DNA of 64,000 nucleotides from Asterias rubens (GCF_902459465.1 NC_047065.1:13741634-13805633); one strand, 5' to 3'; numbered from the stretch's first letter, positions 35,560 through 47,470 are shown. Numbers and translations are program-made. The notes: generated by a model not told the origin, from the letters alone.

Positions 35560-35705
35560 GGCTAACACCTATACAGGCCTGATGCCCTTGAAATGCGCTC
35601 AGTAGGAATTGACAACTTCCTCATAGGGTGCCCTTTACTTAGGGGAAAATGCCTTGGTGCCCTTAGTGTCCTTTCAAAAAACGAAGCATACAGGCCTGTG
35701 TATAT
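35560..35705. repeat. Family G related segment
   Basis: Left AGGCCTGATGCCCTTGAAAT, right AACGAAGCATACAGGCCTG, interior AGGGTGCCCTTTACTTAGG. Same family as 7935-8260. Confidence 0.65.
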
Positions 35706-36384
35706 ATAATTTTGAATGAGTGTATGGCTCAAAAGTACAAGGCTTTGCTCATCTGGAGGTTGCTCCACAAAAGCATGCCCGAACCATGTGACATAGCAAT
35801 TCTATAGTTTGTCAGGGGTGTCCAATTTGTGGGTGTTCATATTTTTATTATTTATTTGACCTCTTCTCTAAACTGAACTGTACAAGCAAATATATTTGCA
35901 CAGGCATGACAGGGCCAAAAAAACAAAACATTACATTGTCAAATCTAAATTGCAAATTTCTCTTGGCAAAGTATTTTCTATGTTTTAGGATCATATACTT
36001 GTAGTATACTGACATGACTGAGACGAAGAGTTATCAATCACCCTTCGTTAGGTTGGACAATACCTTTGTTTTCATCTTTATGTTCAGCCAATTAGAAGTA
36101 CACAATTAGTTACTTTAGGTTGTACTTGCTATCTGCAACATTCATTTTGACAACATAACACTGCTTACAGCAGTCTCAAAATTGTTGTTGGTTCAGGAGA
36201 AAACAAATTGAATGACAAGAGAAATAGTGTCCTTGACAAAAAAAGGGTTTCACAATTTTGCCAAGGTCATGTCACACCGTACCAGGCAACTGGTATACAA
36301 CCAGTTCCAGGCAATCTCCAAAAAAGAAGGCTAAATATTCTAATTTTCCATGGTTGCATAATTTTTACCCCTTGTTGACGGGGT
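35706..36384. other. Unassigned intergenic stretch
   Basis: No supported features. Confidence 0.45.
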
Positions 36385-36597
36385 GGTTGAGAACACGGGA
36401 CTCAATTTGATAGTGTTGCTTAAGTACAAAAAGTAGCTAAGCACAACAAAACTTTGCTTATCAGAATGAAGTTACCAGTTAAACTACCATGTCAAGTGTA
36501 TAATTTGTAACTGGTATCCTGCTCATTTCTGCTTAGCAGATATTTGTTTAGCAATACATGTATTGCTTAAGCAGCTCTATGAAATTCGACCCTGGTG
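36385..36597. repeat. Family D palindromic element
   Basis: Left GGACTCAATTTGATAGTGTT with TAGCTAAGCAC, right TTAAGCAGCTCTATGAAATT. Diverged copy. Confidence 0.7.
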
Positions 36598-37432
36598 TCA
36601 CTGATCAGCAGAGTATGGGTTCCAGTCCCAATTTTGGCATTCGGTCAAGATACTTGACCTTAGTTCCTTTGACCTTGTGAGGAAAATTACATTTCTAGTT
36701 CCTTTTGCTTGCTGTAAATTTGGTTGCTTCTAAATTGCCCGTAAAAATTACCTGGTGTGACAAGACCCTAGAAGTAAAGTCCACAATTATGTGACTATTT
36801 TATGTACACACATTCATGAGACAGCCTTTTTTGTAAGAATATGCATTCTCATTATGTTAACATCTCCATGATGGCTCTTGGGTTCAGCAATATTGAAGAA
36901 AGGTTTTGAAGGAAATCTGAAGAAAGGTTTTGAGGGAGATTTTAAGCACCGTGGGATGGGGGAGGGGGGGGGGCGGGGGTCATCCACTGGTCACCATCTT
37001 GATTTGCTTCATTCAGCATGGTTCAGTATCATAATAATGCTTAGCCAATTAATGCTAAGCACACATGTAGACAAATCTACAGAAATGAGGTAACGTCAAA
37101 ACAAATTGTTATACGCATACAATGTAGACTTGTTCTTGGCTGCCTTAAGCTTGTTAATAAGCTTCATTTTAGTAAATAAATAGCAAAGCTTCACCTTCCT
37201 CTGTGAATTTTCCCTGTGATTAAATAGACTGGTCCTGTCTTTATAGGATAAAGACAGGCACTGGTCTTACAGGCCCAAATGATTTCATTGGATGCAAAGA
37301 TGTCATTGGATAAACGTGCAGTGGCGTAAGGATTTCTTGTATAAGGCTACACATGTCTCAATCACAGAGAAAGGCTGATTGCAGGCCAAATCATGCAAGT
37401 CATGAGAGCTGCCACATGCGCAAAAATACAGG
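36598..37432. other. Unassigned intergenic stretch
   Basis: Contains a G-rich tract at 36956-36979 and a short direct repeat GAAGAAAGGTTTTGA at about 36894-36933. No gene supported. Confidence 0.45.
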
Positions 37433-38206
37433 TAAATTGCAAGAATTGCTACTAAATGTACATTGTAGGGCCTACTTTATGATGTGATTTGCTTGTAGCT
37501 GACTCCCTACTTGCCAAGCTAAGCAAAACCTGTTCAGCATTGCTTTACTTGTTCATTTGCTGCTTAGCATGGACATTGACCCAAGGTACTGATACCACAA
37601 GTTTAAAAGCAACGGACACTATTGGTTATTACTCGAAATAATCGTTAGCATAAAACACTTACTTGGTAACACACAATGGATCGCTGTTGATAGTATAAAA
37701 CATTTTGAACAATGGCTCCCCCTGCAGTAACATAGTTTTTGAGAAAGAAGTAATTTCTCACTCAAACAGCAAAAAGACTTGAGACCTGAAGCCTTTTATC
37801 GGGCATCTGAAAGCACACAAAGTCGTGCAACAAGGGATTGTTTCCTTAATTCATTGTTCTCTTGCAACTTTGATGACAAATTGAGTCCAATTACTCACAG
37901 GTTTGTTATTATGTTGAGGTACGCCAAGTAAGAATACTGCTCTTTGACAATATTGTGACCCTCCAAATGTACAAAAACAATGTACCCGCTTCTTTCCTTG
38001 ATCAGCCAATTATACCCACCTATTGATAAGACATGGTTCTCTTTTGGTAGTGAGTAAGAAATCTCTTGACTATAATCAAAACAATATTTCACCCTGGCAA
38101 AGCGGTATTAACTTTATTTAAGGTTGGAATGAAACAGTGGTTTGTTTTTAACAATGCTCATAAATTAGTGTGTTTTATTTTTATTTTTGAGACATGTTTA
38201 CTGAAG
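37433..38206 (+). repeat. 774-bp duplicated segment, copy 1
   Basis: Matches 40461-41234 at a constant offset of 3028 with no difference noticed by eye. It contains a truncated family A element from about 37601 (AGCAACGGACACTATTGGTT) to about 37970. Its flanks differ completely from those of copy 2, so the duplicated unit is exact. Confidence 0.93.
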
Positions 38207-38690
38207 TCGATCATGGCAATTACCAAAAGTTGACCATGTCTTACAACTTTTTTTGGCCATTTTGTTGAACATTTTTAATATTAAATGCTTCATAAAGCTG
38301 CTCACAACAAATTATTTGAATCTATATTGATAAGGAAAATCAAATATTTTATATTTTATTGGTAAAGAAAAAACACAAGAGATTTTTATTGTGCTGTGTA
38401 TTGAGATGACATACTGTATTGTGCACTGTATGATCAATTGGTTATAAAGACTTTTAATTATAAATTAAGAGAACAATTGTGTGGAGTTGTTTGCCATGTA
38501 AGGCACTCAGAATAACAATCTGATTAAAATAGCACATTTTGAACTCCATAAATATGTAAATTGTGTGGATTTATTTATGTCTATTTTGTAGTACTGCAGA
38601 GAAGTATATTATTGAGAACTGTCGTGTTTTGTCTGACCTCCAAGAAGTTGTCTTCATAAACGGATAATAGGCCTCTAACTACTGTACTGG
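38207..38690. other. Unassigned AT-rich stretch
   Basis: No supported features before the 89-bp array. Confidence 0.45.
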
Positions 38691-38693
38691 GGC

Positions 38694-39127
38694 AATTTCG
38701 GTGTAGCTCAACACCTTGATTTTCGCGGCTATCCTTCGTTTTTACTCACGCGCCCTAACTCTCAATAAGACAATTTCGGTGTAGCTCAACACCTTGATTT
38801 CAAGTCTAAGGTCGCGGCTATCCTTCGTTTTTACTCACGCGCCCTAAGTCTCAATAAGAAAATTTCGGTGTAGCTCAACACCTTGATTTCAAGTCTAAGG
38901 TGGCGGCTATCCTTCGTTTTTACTCACGCGCCCTAACTCTCAATAAGACAATTTCGGTGTAGCTCAACACCTTGATTTCAAGTCTAAGGTCGCGGCTATC
39001 CTTCGTTTTTACTCACGCGCCCTAACTCTCAATAAGACAATTTCGGTGTAGCTCAACACCTTGATTTCAAGTCTAAGGTCGCGGCTATCCTTTGTTTTTA
39101 CTCACGCGCCCTAACTCTCAATAAGAC
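38694..39127 (+). repeat. 89-bp tandem repeat, 5 copies
   Basis: AATTTCGGTGTAGCTCAACA starts at 38694, 38772, 38861, 38950 and 39039. The period is 89, with the first copy 11 bp shorter. Each unit contains TTTTTACTCACGCGCCCTAA. Copies are nearly identical. Confidence 0.95.
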
Positions 39128-39139
39128 GAAGGGCGCTAT

Positions 39140-39600
39140 ATCAGGCAATAATGTATTTGCGAATTTTATTTCATCATGATGATATTGTCGAAAACTAATG
39201 CCTTAGAAATTAACTACTAGTAGGCCCCCGTTTGTGCATTTGATTCCAGGTGTAAATGCATTCCAAAAAGTATTGTTTTCATTTCAGTCTCATTAAAAAA
39301 AAATAGGCGTAAATTTTTATGAGAGGCACTTATTGTTCCCTTGGGACTTCCGAGGCTTCGAATTTGTTTTTTTTTTCCTTTTTTTATGACAATACAGTAC
39401 AAGCGAAAAGGACGTTAAAACCCATGTGTTTCTTTTGGAATTTGCGGGGACTTTTTTTATTGATAAATGAAACTGTGCTACTGCAATTTTTTTGTTAAAC
39501 TGCGAAAATGCTGCTGAAGTATAAAAGTAAACTGACGCTAGAATGGATGCGTACATGCAATCGGAAAACAATTTAGCGCATTGTAATCAATTTTAGTGGA
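39140..39600. repeat. Diverged family J foldback, right-arm remnant
   Basis: ATGATGATATTGTCGAAAAC followed by TAATGCCTTA, and TTATTGTTCCCTTGGGACTT, align with the right arm of the foldback at 50557-51286. The left arm is not recognisable. Confidence 0.5.
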
Positions 39601-39806
39601 AACATTTTAGATGGAGAAATGTGAGGACATTTTGGTTGATTAATATTAATATTTGAACAGTATTCCAATCTGGCGAAGCGAACAACGCCATTAGTAATAA
39701 TTGCCAAAGAGCTTACGCGTACAATTTCAAACCACGACCGTTTTGTAACAGTGTGACACTTTCTCTCCCGAAATTACTTTCGTCGGATCAGCCATCAAAT
39801 TTACAC

Positions 39807-40170
39807 TTAAAGGCATGGATACTATTGGTAATTACTCATAATAATTGCTAGCATAAACAACTTACTTTGTTATGAGTAATGGCAGCTGTTTATAGTTAAA
39901 ACTTTGTGAGAAACGGCTCCCTCTGAAATCACGAAGTTTTTCGAGAAAGTAGTTATTTTTCACTAAAACTGTTGAATTGAATTCGAGACCTCGGCTGATG
40001 TCTCGCATTCAAGGAGTCTGAAAGCACGCAACTTGTGTGACAAAAGGGTGTTTTTTCTTCCATGATTCTCTCGCAACTTCGACGACCAATTTAGTTGAAA
40101 TTTTCACAGGTTTGTCTTTTTGCATAAAGAAGACTGGTCTTTGGCAATAACCAAAAGTATCCAGTGGTTT
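39807..40170 (+). repeat. Family A element, diverged
   Basis: Flanked by TTAA. Left AGGCATGGATACTATTGGTA, right ACCAAAAGTATCCAGTGGTT, abutting the family B element that follows. Confidence 0.85.
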
Positions 40171-41288
40171 TAAAGCCATTGGACACTTTCGGTACAGAAA
40201 ACAAATTAAAAGTTCACAGATTTACAAATAATTTACAGAGTTTACAGAAGGTAATGGTGAAAGACTTCTCTTGAAAAATTATTGCATGAATTGCTTTACT
40301 TTTTGAGAAAACATTAAAACAATATCAATTCTCGATATCGATAATTACGGATTTATTTTAAACACATGTCACGACACGGCAAAATGTGCGGAAACAAGGG
40401 TGGGTTTTCTCACTATTTTCTCCCGACTCCGATGACCGATATAAGTTGTGATACACGAAGTAAATTGCAAGAATTGCTACTAAATGTACATTGTAGGGCC
40501 TACTTTATGATGTGATTTGCTTGTAGCTGACTCCCTACTTGCCAAGCTAAGCAAAACCTGTTCAGCATTGCTTTACTTGTTCATTTGCTGCTTAGCATGG
40601 ACATTGACCCAAGGTACTGATACCACAAGTTTAAAAGCAACGGACACTATTGGTTATTACTCGAAATAATCGTTAGCATAAAACACTTACTTGGTAACAC
40701 ACAATGGATCGCTGTTGATAGTATAAAACATTTTGAACAATGGCTCCCCCTGCAGTAACATAGTTTTTGAGAAAGAAGTAATTTCTCACTCAAACAGCAA
40801 AAAGACTTGAGACCTGAAGCCTTTTATCGGGCATCTGAAAGCACACAAAGTCGTGCAACAAGGGATTGTTTCCTTAATTCATTGTTCTCTTGCAACTTTG
40901 ATGACAAATTGAGTCCAATTACTCACAGGTTTGTTATTATGTTGAGGTACGCCAAGTAAGAATACTGCTCTTTGACAATATTGTGACCCTCCAAATGTAC
41001 AAAAACAATGTACCCGCTTCTTTCCTTGATCAGCCAATTATACCCACCTATTGATAAGACATGGTTCTCTTTTGGTAGTGAGTAAGAAATCTCTTGACTA
41101 TAATCAAAACAATATTTCACCCTGGCAAAGCGGTATTAACTTTATTTAAGGTTGGAATGAAACAGTGGTTTGTTTTTAACAATGCTCATAAATTAGTGTG
41201 TTTTATTTTTATTTTTGAGACATGTTTACTGAAGTGTGTGGACCTTGGACAATACTGTTTACCGAAATGGTCCAATGCCTTTAAGGCC
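40168..41288 (+). repeat. Family B element split by the 774-bp duplication
   Basis: Left part 40168-40460 begins TTAAAGCCATTGGACACTTT and stops inside ...GATACACGAAG. The right part 41235-41288 resumes TGTGTGGACCTTGGACAATA and ends CCAATGCCTTTAAGG. The intact copy at 53579-53959 reads straight through GATACACGAAGTGCGGGCC, proving the interruption. Confidence 0.9.
40461..41234 (+). repeat. 774-bp duplicated segment, copy 2 (the inserted copy)
   Basis: Sits inside a family B element. The last four bases of the segment (GAAG) repeat the four bases of family B just before it, so it has either a 4-bp target duplication or microhomology. No inverted-repeat ends are visible. Confidence 0.93.
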
Positions 41289-41339
41289 TCTTTTGGTCTG
41301 ATTGAAGAGATGCTGAAATAATGTTGAAACATTAAACAA

Positions 41340-41643
41340 ACAATTTCGTTGCACTGCAAGGTAACCATCGTTTCCACGGCAACGGGAAAACGCTGTTGTA
41401 TGCCTGACCGGGGTGATTATTAAGGTTCCGGTTTATGAACAGAGCAGTGTTATGATCTGGTCCAACCAAACGATATCAAAACTATATAAACTAAAGGTAG
41501 CTTAAGAGAGCAGTCGTTATTGTATCTGCTGACCGGACATTAACATTTAGCTGGTTGTAGGCTACCCACAGTCGTTACTGCTAAACAGTGATAAGAGTAC
41601 ATTTTGACCAGTGTTTTTGTGTGAATTCCTGTCATACAGAATC
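41340..41643 (+). promoter_or_regulatory. L1 lectin upstream region: X-box and TATA box
   Basis: GTTTCCACGGCAAC at 41370-41383 is a near-palindromic RFX-type X-box, followed by GGGAAAACGCTGTTGTA, which L2 and L3 share in similar form. TATATAAA at 41483-41490 is a good TATA box about 155 bp before the ATG. GAGCAGTCGTTATTGT (L1) and GAGCAGTCATTTTCTG (L2) align downstream of it. Confidence 0.6.
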
Positions 41644-42345
41644 ATGGATGTTATTCACATAGTATTTGTTCTCCTGTGGGTTTGTTCTGGCCACATTTTG
41701 GCCGAAAACTGCCCTACTGGTTGGCACCGATACGGCGAGTCTTGTTACTTGTTTTCAAATACCACGATGGATTGGTACCAAGCAAGGAGCACTTGTGTCG
41801 AGTCACGAGCCACCCTTGCCTACCCAACCTCACAATCTGAACAGGATTACATATGGGATATATTCAATAATAAGTTTCCTTCTAACAACCTCTGGATTGG
41901 TTGTTATGCCGAGAATGCGGGATGGCAGAATTGTCCGTTGAGGGATGATGGGACCGGTTATGAGTATTGGGCCGATGGCGAACCAAGATATTCTGTCAAT
42001 GTTTGTGTTCAAATGTGGTATAATTTTAATGGTAGATGGGACGATTGTCCATGCAGTTATAGCAATTACGCAGTATGTGAGCTACATGTGAGGAGTACAC
42101 TGGTACCTGCTCAACCGACTGTGGAGAGCATATCGGCACTCCCCCCGCAGACAGGCAACAATGTCCGCCTCACTCCTCAGTGCCTGCTACACCACGCCAT
42201 GACGGAGCTTATGGGCAATGGTGTTGTGTCGTGCGGCAAGTACTGCCGATCACACCCTCCGTGTCACTCCTTCAATCTGCTAGAACAAGATTGCCCGCCT
42301 AGTTACGAGAAGACGACTGAAGAAGAACATGATGGAGGCATCTAG
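41644..42345 (+). CDS. Secreted C-type lectin L1 with cysteine-containing tail
   Basis: Single exon, 233 residues. Signal peptide 1-20, then a long-form CTLD from Cys23 to about Cys145: C23/C34 hairpin pair, C51 with C145, C121 with C137, and an extra pair C87/C97 (WIGC...QNC). The usual EPN sugar motif reads EPR (113-115), while WDD (132-134) is kept, so calcium or mannose-type binding may be changed. A Ser/Thr/Pro linker (150-172) leads to a tail with CRSHPPCHSFNLLEQDC (201-217) ending in an acidic stretch. Likely an extracellular recognition or immune protein by analogy with echinoderm lectins. The ATG matches the start of L2 and L3; an in-frame ATG 33 nt upstream lacks that match. L1 has diverged most in tail and binding motif. 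Confidence 0.9.
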   Translation: MDVIHIVFVLLWVCSGHILAENCPTGWHRYGESCYLFSNTTMDWYQARSTCVESRATLAYPTSQSEQDYIWDIFNNKFPSNNLWIGCYAENAGWQNCPLRDDGTGYEYWADGEPRYSVNVCVQMWYNFNGRWDDCPCSYSNYAVCELHVRSTLVPAQPTVESISALPPQTGNNVRLTPQCLLHHAMTELMGNGVVSCGKYCRSHPPCHSFNLLEQDCPPSYEKTTEEEHDGGI

Positions 42346-43085
42346 GACATACCTCTTGTAGACAATGGCCTCGACCAACAAATCCATTCAGTAGAAATTA
42401 GATATAGACGGAAAGTTGTTGGAGAAATATATACATCTGATTTGATTTGCGGAAAGTAGAAGATGAATTGAACACTGATTGATAGCCATGGACGGAAGGG
42501 AAACGTTGACGGGCCGCATGGAGGCACCGTCCGTGGCGAGAATTGGGCGAATGGAGAACTGAACAATATTGTGAACAATTAAAGTAGGAACAGAATAGAC
42601 CCGGAAAGTTTATGGAGAAATACTTTTACACCTTTTGGCAGAATTGTTGAAAATGTTTCTGCAGAAATATAAAGACCCAAACTGATATCCAACGCAAGGA
42701 GAACTGCATTAGTTTTGATGTATGAGAAGGATTTACGCGTAATTGACGTTTTAATAGCTTTGACGTCATTCCATCCAGGGGCTCACCAGGGTAAGCCCCC
42801 AGTGCCCTGCTTGTGAAGAGTGGGTCACTTGGGGGTGATCCGAGGTGCATGACTTCACCACAAGAAGGCGAGTGTGATCGTTCGATTAGCTCTCGTCGGG
42901 GGCTCACCCGAGTGAGCACCGCTGGGTCGATTCACAGGGAAGCTAATGGAACGCACCCATATGGGAAATTAAAATGGGCTGGAGGAGGAAGATTCATAAG
43001 AGTGCGCTATCAGAAGTAGTTTGTACATAGTTCGCCATTTGGGGGACAGAATCTCTCGCTTCACTGAATGGCGAATTATATTTTT
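42346..43085 (+). other. L1 3' flank with family I copy
   Basis: 3' UTR and flank; no AATAAA near the stop. At 42955-43075 is a family I repeat (AAAATGGGCTGGAGGAGGAA, GTGCGCTATCAGAAGTAGTT, TGTACATAGTTCGCC) also found at 6370 (minus) and 54055-54310. At 42775-42945 there are paired GGGGGCTCACCC/CACCAGGGTAAGCCCCC words. Confidence 0.6.
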
Positions 43086-43129
43086 GTCAGTTAGTTTAAG
43101 AGGTCGGGTTCCTAATAGCCTGAACATCT

Positions 43130-43385
43130 AATAGCCTGTGAGAAACGGCTTCCCGCAAGGAACATGGTTTTTGAGAAAGAGTTAATTTCTCACTCAAATA
43201 ATAAAAGACTTCAGCTGAAGCCTTTTATTATGCATCTGAAAGCACACACATACTTTGCGCAACAAGGGTGGTTTTCGTTCATTGATCTTTTGTGACTTTG
43301 GTGACCAAAACAATAACATTAACGGAGGCCAAATTTTCTCATGTGAAATTACTGGTCTTTTCAGTTAGATAGTCCAGTGCCTCTA
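43130..43385 (+). repeat. Family A remnant
   Basis: Begins at TGTGAGAAACGGCTTCCC and keeps GAGAAAGAGTTAATTTCTCA, GAAAGCACACACA, CAACAAGGGTGG and an end like AGTCCAGTGCCTCT. Left third missing. Confidence 0.7.
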
Positions 43386-43818
43386 CGCAAGTTATATTTT
43401 GGTTATAGACCAACAATGGCTCGGAAAAAAACCACAACGTGGTTTTGGAATACCATTTGATGCTCTGATCTCCAAGTTTGGTTTTGAGCTTACAAAACTC
43501 ACTTTCATTTTAATTATTTGATTTGTGTCTGCTGCAAGGACTTGTCTATGCACGGTGAAAAACATCAATGACCAGTAACTCTCTTCATGCAATACCACTA
43601 TTTAATTCTCATAAATTCATTTAATTAGTCTGCCATGTTTATATTACACGATTAAACGTTTAAAATACACGTAAAGGCACCTTATGCAGCGTCCTTCATG
43701 AATGGAAACTGTGGGTAGAGCTACCCCAAGGAAAGCTTGCTCTGACGTAGTAGACCGACCGTCATTCGTCCAAATACACTATTTCCAGTTTTTTTAGACA
43801 AGCATCAATCACAATTAC
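43386..43818. other. Unassigned intergenic stretch
   Basis: No supported features. Confidence 0.45.
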
Positions 43819-44196
43819 TTAAAGGCAGTGGACACTAATGGTAATTACTCAAAATAATTATCATCATAAAACCTTACTTGATTACGAGTAATGGGGAGAG
43901 ATTGATGGTATAAAACATTGTGAGAAACAGCTCCCTCTGAAGTGACGTAGTTTTCGAGAAAGAAGTAATTTTCCACGAATTTGATTTCGAGACCTCAAGT
44001 TTAGAATTTGAGGTCTCGAAATCAAGCATCAGAAAGCAGACAACTTCGCAAGGTTTTTTTTCTTTCATTATTATCTCGCAACTTCGATGACCGATTGAGC
44101 TCAAATTTTCACATGGTTGTTATTTTATGCATATGTTGAGATACACCTACTGTAAAGATAGTCTTTGACAATTACCAATAGTGTCCACTGTCTTTA
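43819..44196 (+). repeat. Family A element, complete
   Basis: TTAA flanks; left AGGCAGTGGACACTAATGGT, right ACCAATAGTGTCCACTGTCT. Contains the inner inverted pair TTTCGAGACCTCAAG / TTGAGGTCTCGAAA. Confidence 0.92.
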
Positions 44197-44209
44197 AGAG
44201 GAAAAGCGC

Positions 44210-44328
44210 CCCTCTGCGCCCCTCTGCGGTCTGGTTATCACGTTACCTTAAACTGTTGTTGTTGTAAAGCGCCTGGGAGCATTTGTAAAGCGCCTGGGAG
44301 CATTTTTAATGGATTTGGCGCTATATAA
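44210..44328 (+). repeat. SINE 3' tail
   Basis: AAAGCGCCTGGGAGCATTTT (with a partial duplicate) and GGCGCTATATAAATG are the end of a tRNA-derived SINE, as at 49500-49550. It leads straight into the TTA microsatellite. Confidence 0.7.
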
Positions 44329-44661
<333 letters not shown>

Positions 44662-44675
44662 GTTACATCACATTA

Positions 44676-44716
44676 CGTTACGTTACGTTACGTTACGTTA
44701 CGTTACTTTACGTTAC
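44676..44716 (+). repeat. CGTTA pentamer repeat
   Basis: About eight ACGTT/CGTTA units following the TTA microsatellite. Confidence 0.9.
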
Positions 44717-44989
44717 GAGTGTGGGATAGTGACGTCTTAAAGCAAGACTAGGGTTGCCCTTGAATTGGTTGAATGTTTCACCACTATTTTATCTCTCAAC
44801 TTTAGCGATTAAATTCAAAGAGCGGTTGAGTGGATTTTAATCATCAGTCTTTGCATATAATAAACTTTTAGTGCAATAAGTTCTTGTTGTTGGTAAAACC
44901 GTGGGCTCTGTGGAACTCTTATTTTCCTTTCGGTTGTGATTAGGGCCAACATTATTATTATTGTTGTTTTTTGTTTTGTTTTTCATCTG

Positions 44990-45229
44990 GGCCCAATTTC
45001 ATAGAGCTGCTATAAGCAAACAAAAATGCTTAGCAAGAAATTTCTTCCTTGATAAAACAAGATTACCAACCAAATTTTAATTTGTTGCATATTGCTTATT
45101 ACTGGTATTCAGCTATTATCCTGAAAATCACGAGAACATTTGGTTGGTAATCCTGTTTTTATTAAGGGAGAAATTTCATGCTAAGCACATTTTCGTGCTT
45201 AGCAGCTCTATGAAGTTGGGCCCTGGTGA
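44990..45229. repeat. Family D palindromic element, well preserved
   Basis: Left GGGCCCAATTTCATAGAGCT and right AGCTCTATGAAGTTGGGCCC are inverted. The interior is largely palindromic (CTTGATAAAACAAGATTACC and its partner). About 240 bp. Confidence 0.88.
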
Positions 45230-45339
45230 GAACAACTTGGGCAATCGCGCATTAGAGAGGGTATCACGTGGTCTAATAGGGGACTAACAACATCTTGCAC
45301 CAAGACCAGCCGCCCGAGTTGGCTAAAAAGATGAATAGT

Positions 45340-46040
45340 TTTCCAGACTCGAAATTAGTAAAATATCATAGCTCATATTTTCAAGTTACTCAACGCTTAC
45401 GTAAAATTATTTTTCATCCTTTTTAAAATAACTGTCATTGAATAACATGTCGTTCCAAGTTCGAACGGATAAGTCCCCAGGGAACAATACGTGCCTGTCG
45501 TTATGATTAATATTGTCATCAGTGTGGGGAATTAACACAATAGTTGTTGACGTTTTGTTTTTTTTTTAATACCAGGCATCAAAGGCTCATTCTGATGAAT
45601 TGCAGGGTCGTGTAATTTTAAAATTTCCCATTTCAAATTTTGACTTATACAAAATTGAATTCGATAATGATGATGAAAATACGTAGATTTTGTAACAACA
45701 AATTGACTTTCTTTCATCATGATATTATTGTCTTTTAGCAATTATGGTGAGTATTTTTATGCCTACTGAAGCCTTGAAAAACCACTGTGTTCTTTTCAAC
45801 CCGATGAGAAATAATCGCCGTACAAATTACCGGTAGGCCGTTAACGAGAGGCCTTGATTGTTCCCGGTGGACTTTCGAACTTGAATAGTCTGTTATTCAA
45901 TAACAATATTAATGAAAAAGCAGTGAGATCGTACGTCAGTAATAAGCCCGGTGTGCCTCGAAAATTGAACCACGATTCTAGGAAGAGTACTGCACGAATC
46001 TTGAAAACGTAGCATCTTTTTGGCAAACTCGTGCGATGGA
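45340..46040. repeat. Diverged family J foldback
   Basis: GAACGGATAAGTCC with GGGAACAATACG on the left pairs with ATTGTTCCCGGTGGACTTTC on the right. The far right keeps TTGAACCACGATTC and GCACGAATCTTGAAAA, matching the arm ends at 51210-51245. Arms have drifted. Confidence 0.6.
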
Positions 46041-46291
46041 GGGACTATTTGGGATAAAATTACCAAATGTGTTATACCATGCGTTTTACTAGCTTGCTAT
46101 AGGCCTCTGTATCATACCACCACTCGTCACCCGCCCCCTCCCCCCCCCCCTAAAAAAAGAAGAAGATGTTTATAGACACACAGCAAAAATTAGACAGGAC
46201 TAAGGCACAAATCCGATCCGAGATTAAGTCAGAAAAAAATCTCGACTAAAGCAAAATAGAAGGCGTTTCGGATGAAGAGCCGAAACTCCTA

Positions 46292-46670
46292 TTTAAAGGC
46301 TGTGGACACTATTGGTAATTACTCAAAATAATTATTAGCATAAAACCTTTTTTGGTGTCGAGTAATGGGGAGAGGTTGGTAGTATAAAACACTGTGAGAA
46401 ACGGCTCCCTCTGAAGTGACGTAGTTTTCGAGAAAGAAGTAATTTCCTACGAATTTGATTTCGAGACCTCAAATTTAGAACTTGAGGTCTCGAAATCAAC
46501 CATCTAAACGCACACAACTTCGTGTGACAAGGGTGTTTTTTCTTTCATTATTATCTCGCAACTTCGATGACCGATTGAGCTCAAATTTTCACAGGTTTGT
46601 TATTTTATGCATATGTTGAGATACACCAACTGTGACTTGACAATTACCAATAGTGTCCACTGCCTTCAAG
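46292..46670 (+). repeat. Family A element, nearly complete
   Basis: Left TTAAAGGCTGTGGACACTAT, right ACCAATAGTGTCCACTGCCT. A short deletion near the right end removes the GTCTTT step. Confidence 0.92.
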
Positions 46671-46887
46671 GTATTGGTAAAAAAAAAGTAAAAAAAAAAA
46701 AATTAAATCAAAATTTAAAAGATACAAAATTGCCTGAACAATTTACCAATGAGACGTTTAATGTTAAATTTGGTTCTAATTATAAGGCTAAGCAGTAAAA
46801 GCACTTAGCGCAAGACAAAGGACCATATCGGAATACATCAAACTTGATTTATGTTAGAGCCAATCAAGAAATCGAACGTTTTTACAT

Positions 46888-47236
46888 TTATCCCAACTTT
46901 GGGTAAACAGTATTGTCCAAAGGCTCACACTTCGTGTATCGCAACTGATATAAAAAATACCTGTGAAAATTTAGGCTCCGTCGGTCATCGGAGTCGGGAG
47001 AAAATAACGGTGAAAACCCAGCCTTGTTTCCGCACGTTTCGCCGTGTCATGTTTGTGTTTAAAATAAATCCGTAATTCTCGACAACGAGAATCGATAGTT
47101 TTTTTAAGTTTTCTCGAAAATTGGAGCATTTCATTGAATAATATTTCAAGATCAGTCTTTCACCATTACCTTCTGTGAGTTATTTGTAAATCTGTGAATT
47201 TTTTTTCCGGTGCCGAAAGTGTATAATGGCTTTAAA
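46888..47236 (-). repeat. Family B element, inverted
   Basis: TTTGGGTAAACAGTATTGTC at the left, CGGTCATCGGAGTCGGGAGA inside, and CCGAAAGTGTATAATGGCTT followed by TAAA at the right. Confidence 0.88.
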
Positions 47237-47298
47237 ACGAACTTAAGAATTGTTCAAACCTCAATCACCCAACGTGTTGTGCTGAAACTCATCGTTTC

Positions 47299-47470
47299 AG
47301 GGGCCAAGTGTAATAGAGCTGCTAAAGCAGAACATAATTGCTCTGCTTAGCAGAAATTAGCAAAATACGAGTCACAGATTGTAAATCCGAGATGGTAGTT
47401 TTGTTGATAACCTTGTTCTTGGTAGCATACTTATGTTGTGCTAAGTATAGCTTTATGATATTGAGCACAG
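47299..47470. repeat. Family D element, diverged
   Basis: Left AGGGGCCAAGTGTAATAGAG, right TATAGCTTTATGATATTGAG, with GCTTAGCAG inside. Confidence 0.7.

Noticed and set aside
38694..39127. Possible CRISPR-like array of regular repeats
   Set aside because: Units are contiguous with no unique spacers, and the genome is eukaryotic; the 168-bp and 16-bp arrays fail for the same reason.
37895..41120. Identical 65-codon minus-strand open frames at 37895-38092 and 40923-41120
   Set aside because: Their identity comes from the 774-bp DNA duplication, not from protein constraint; the frame overlaps the end of a family A remnant.
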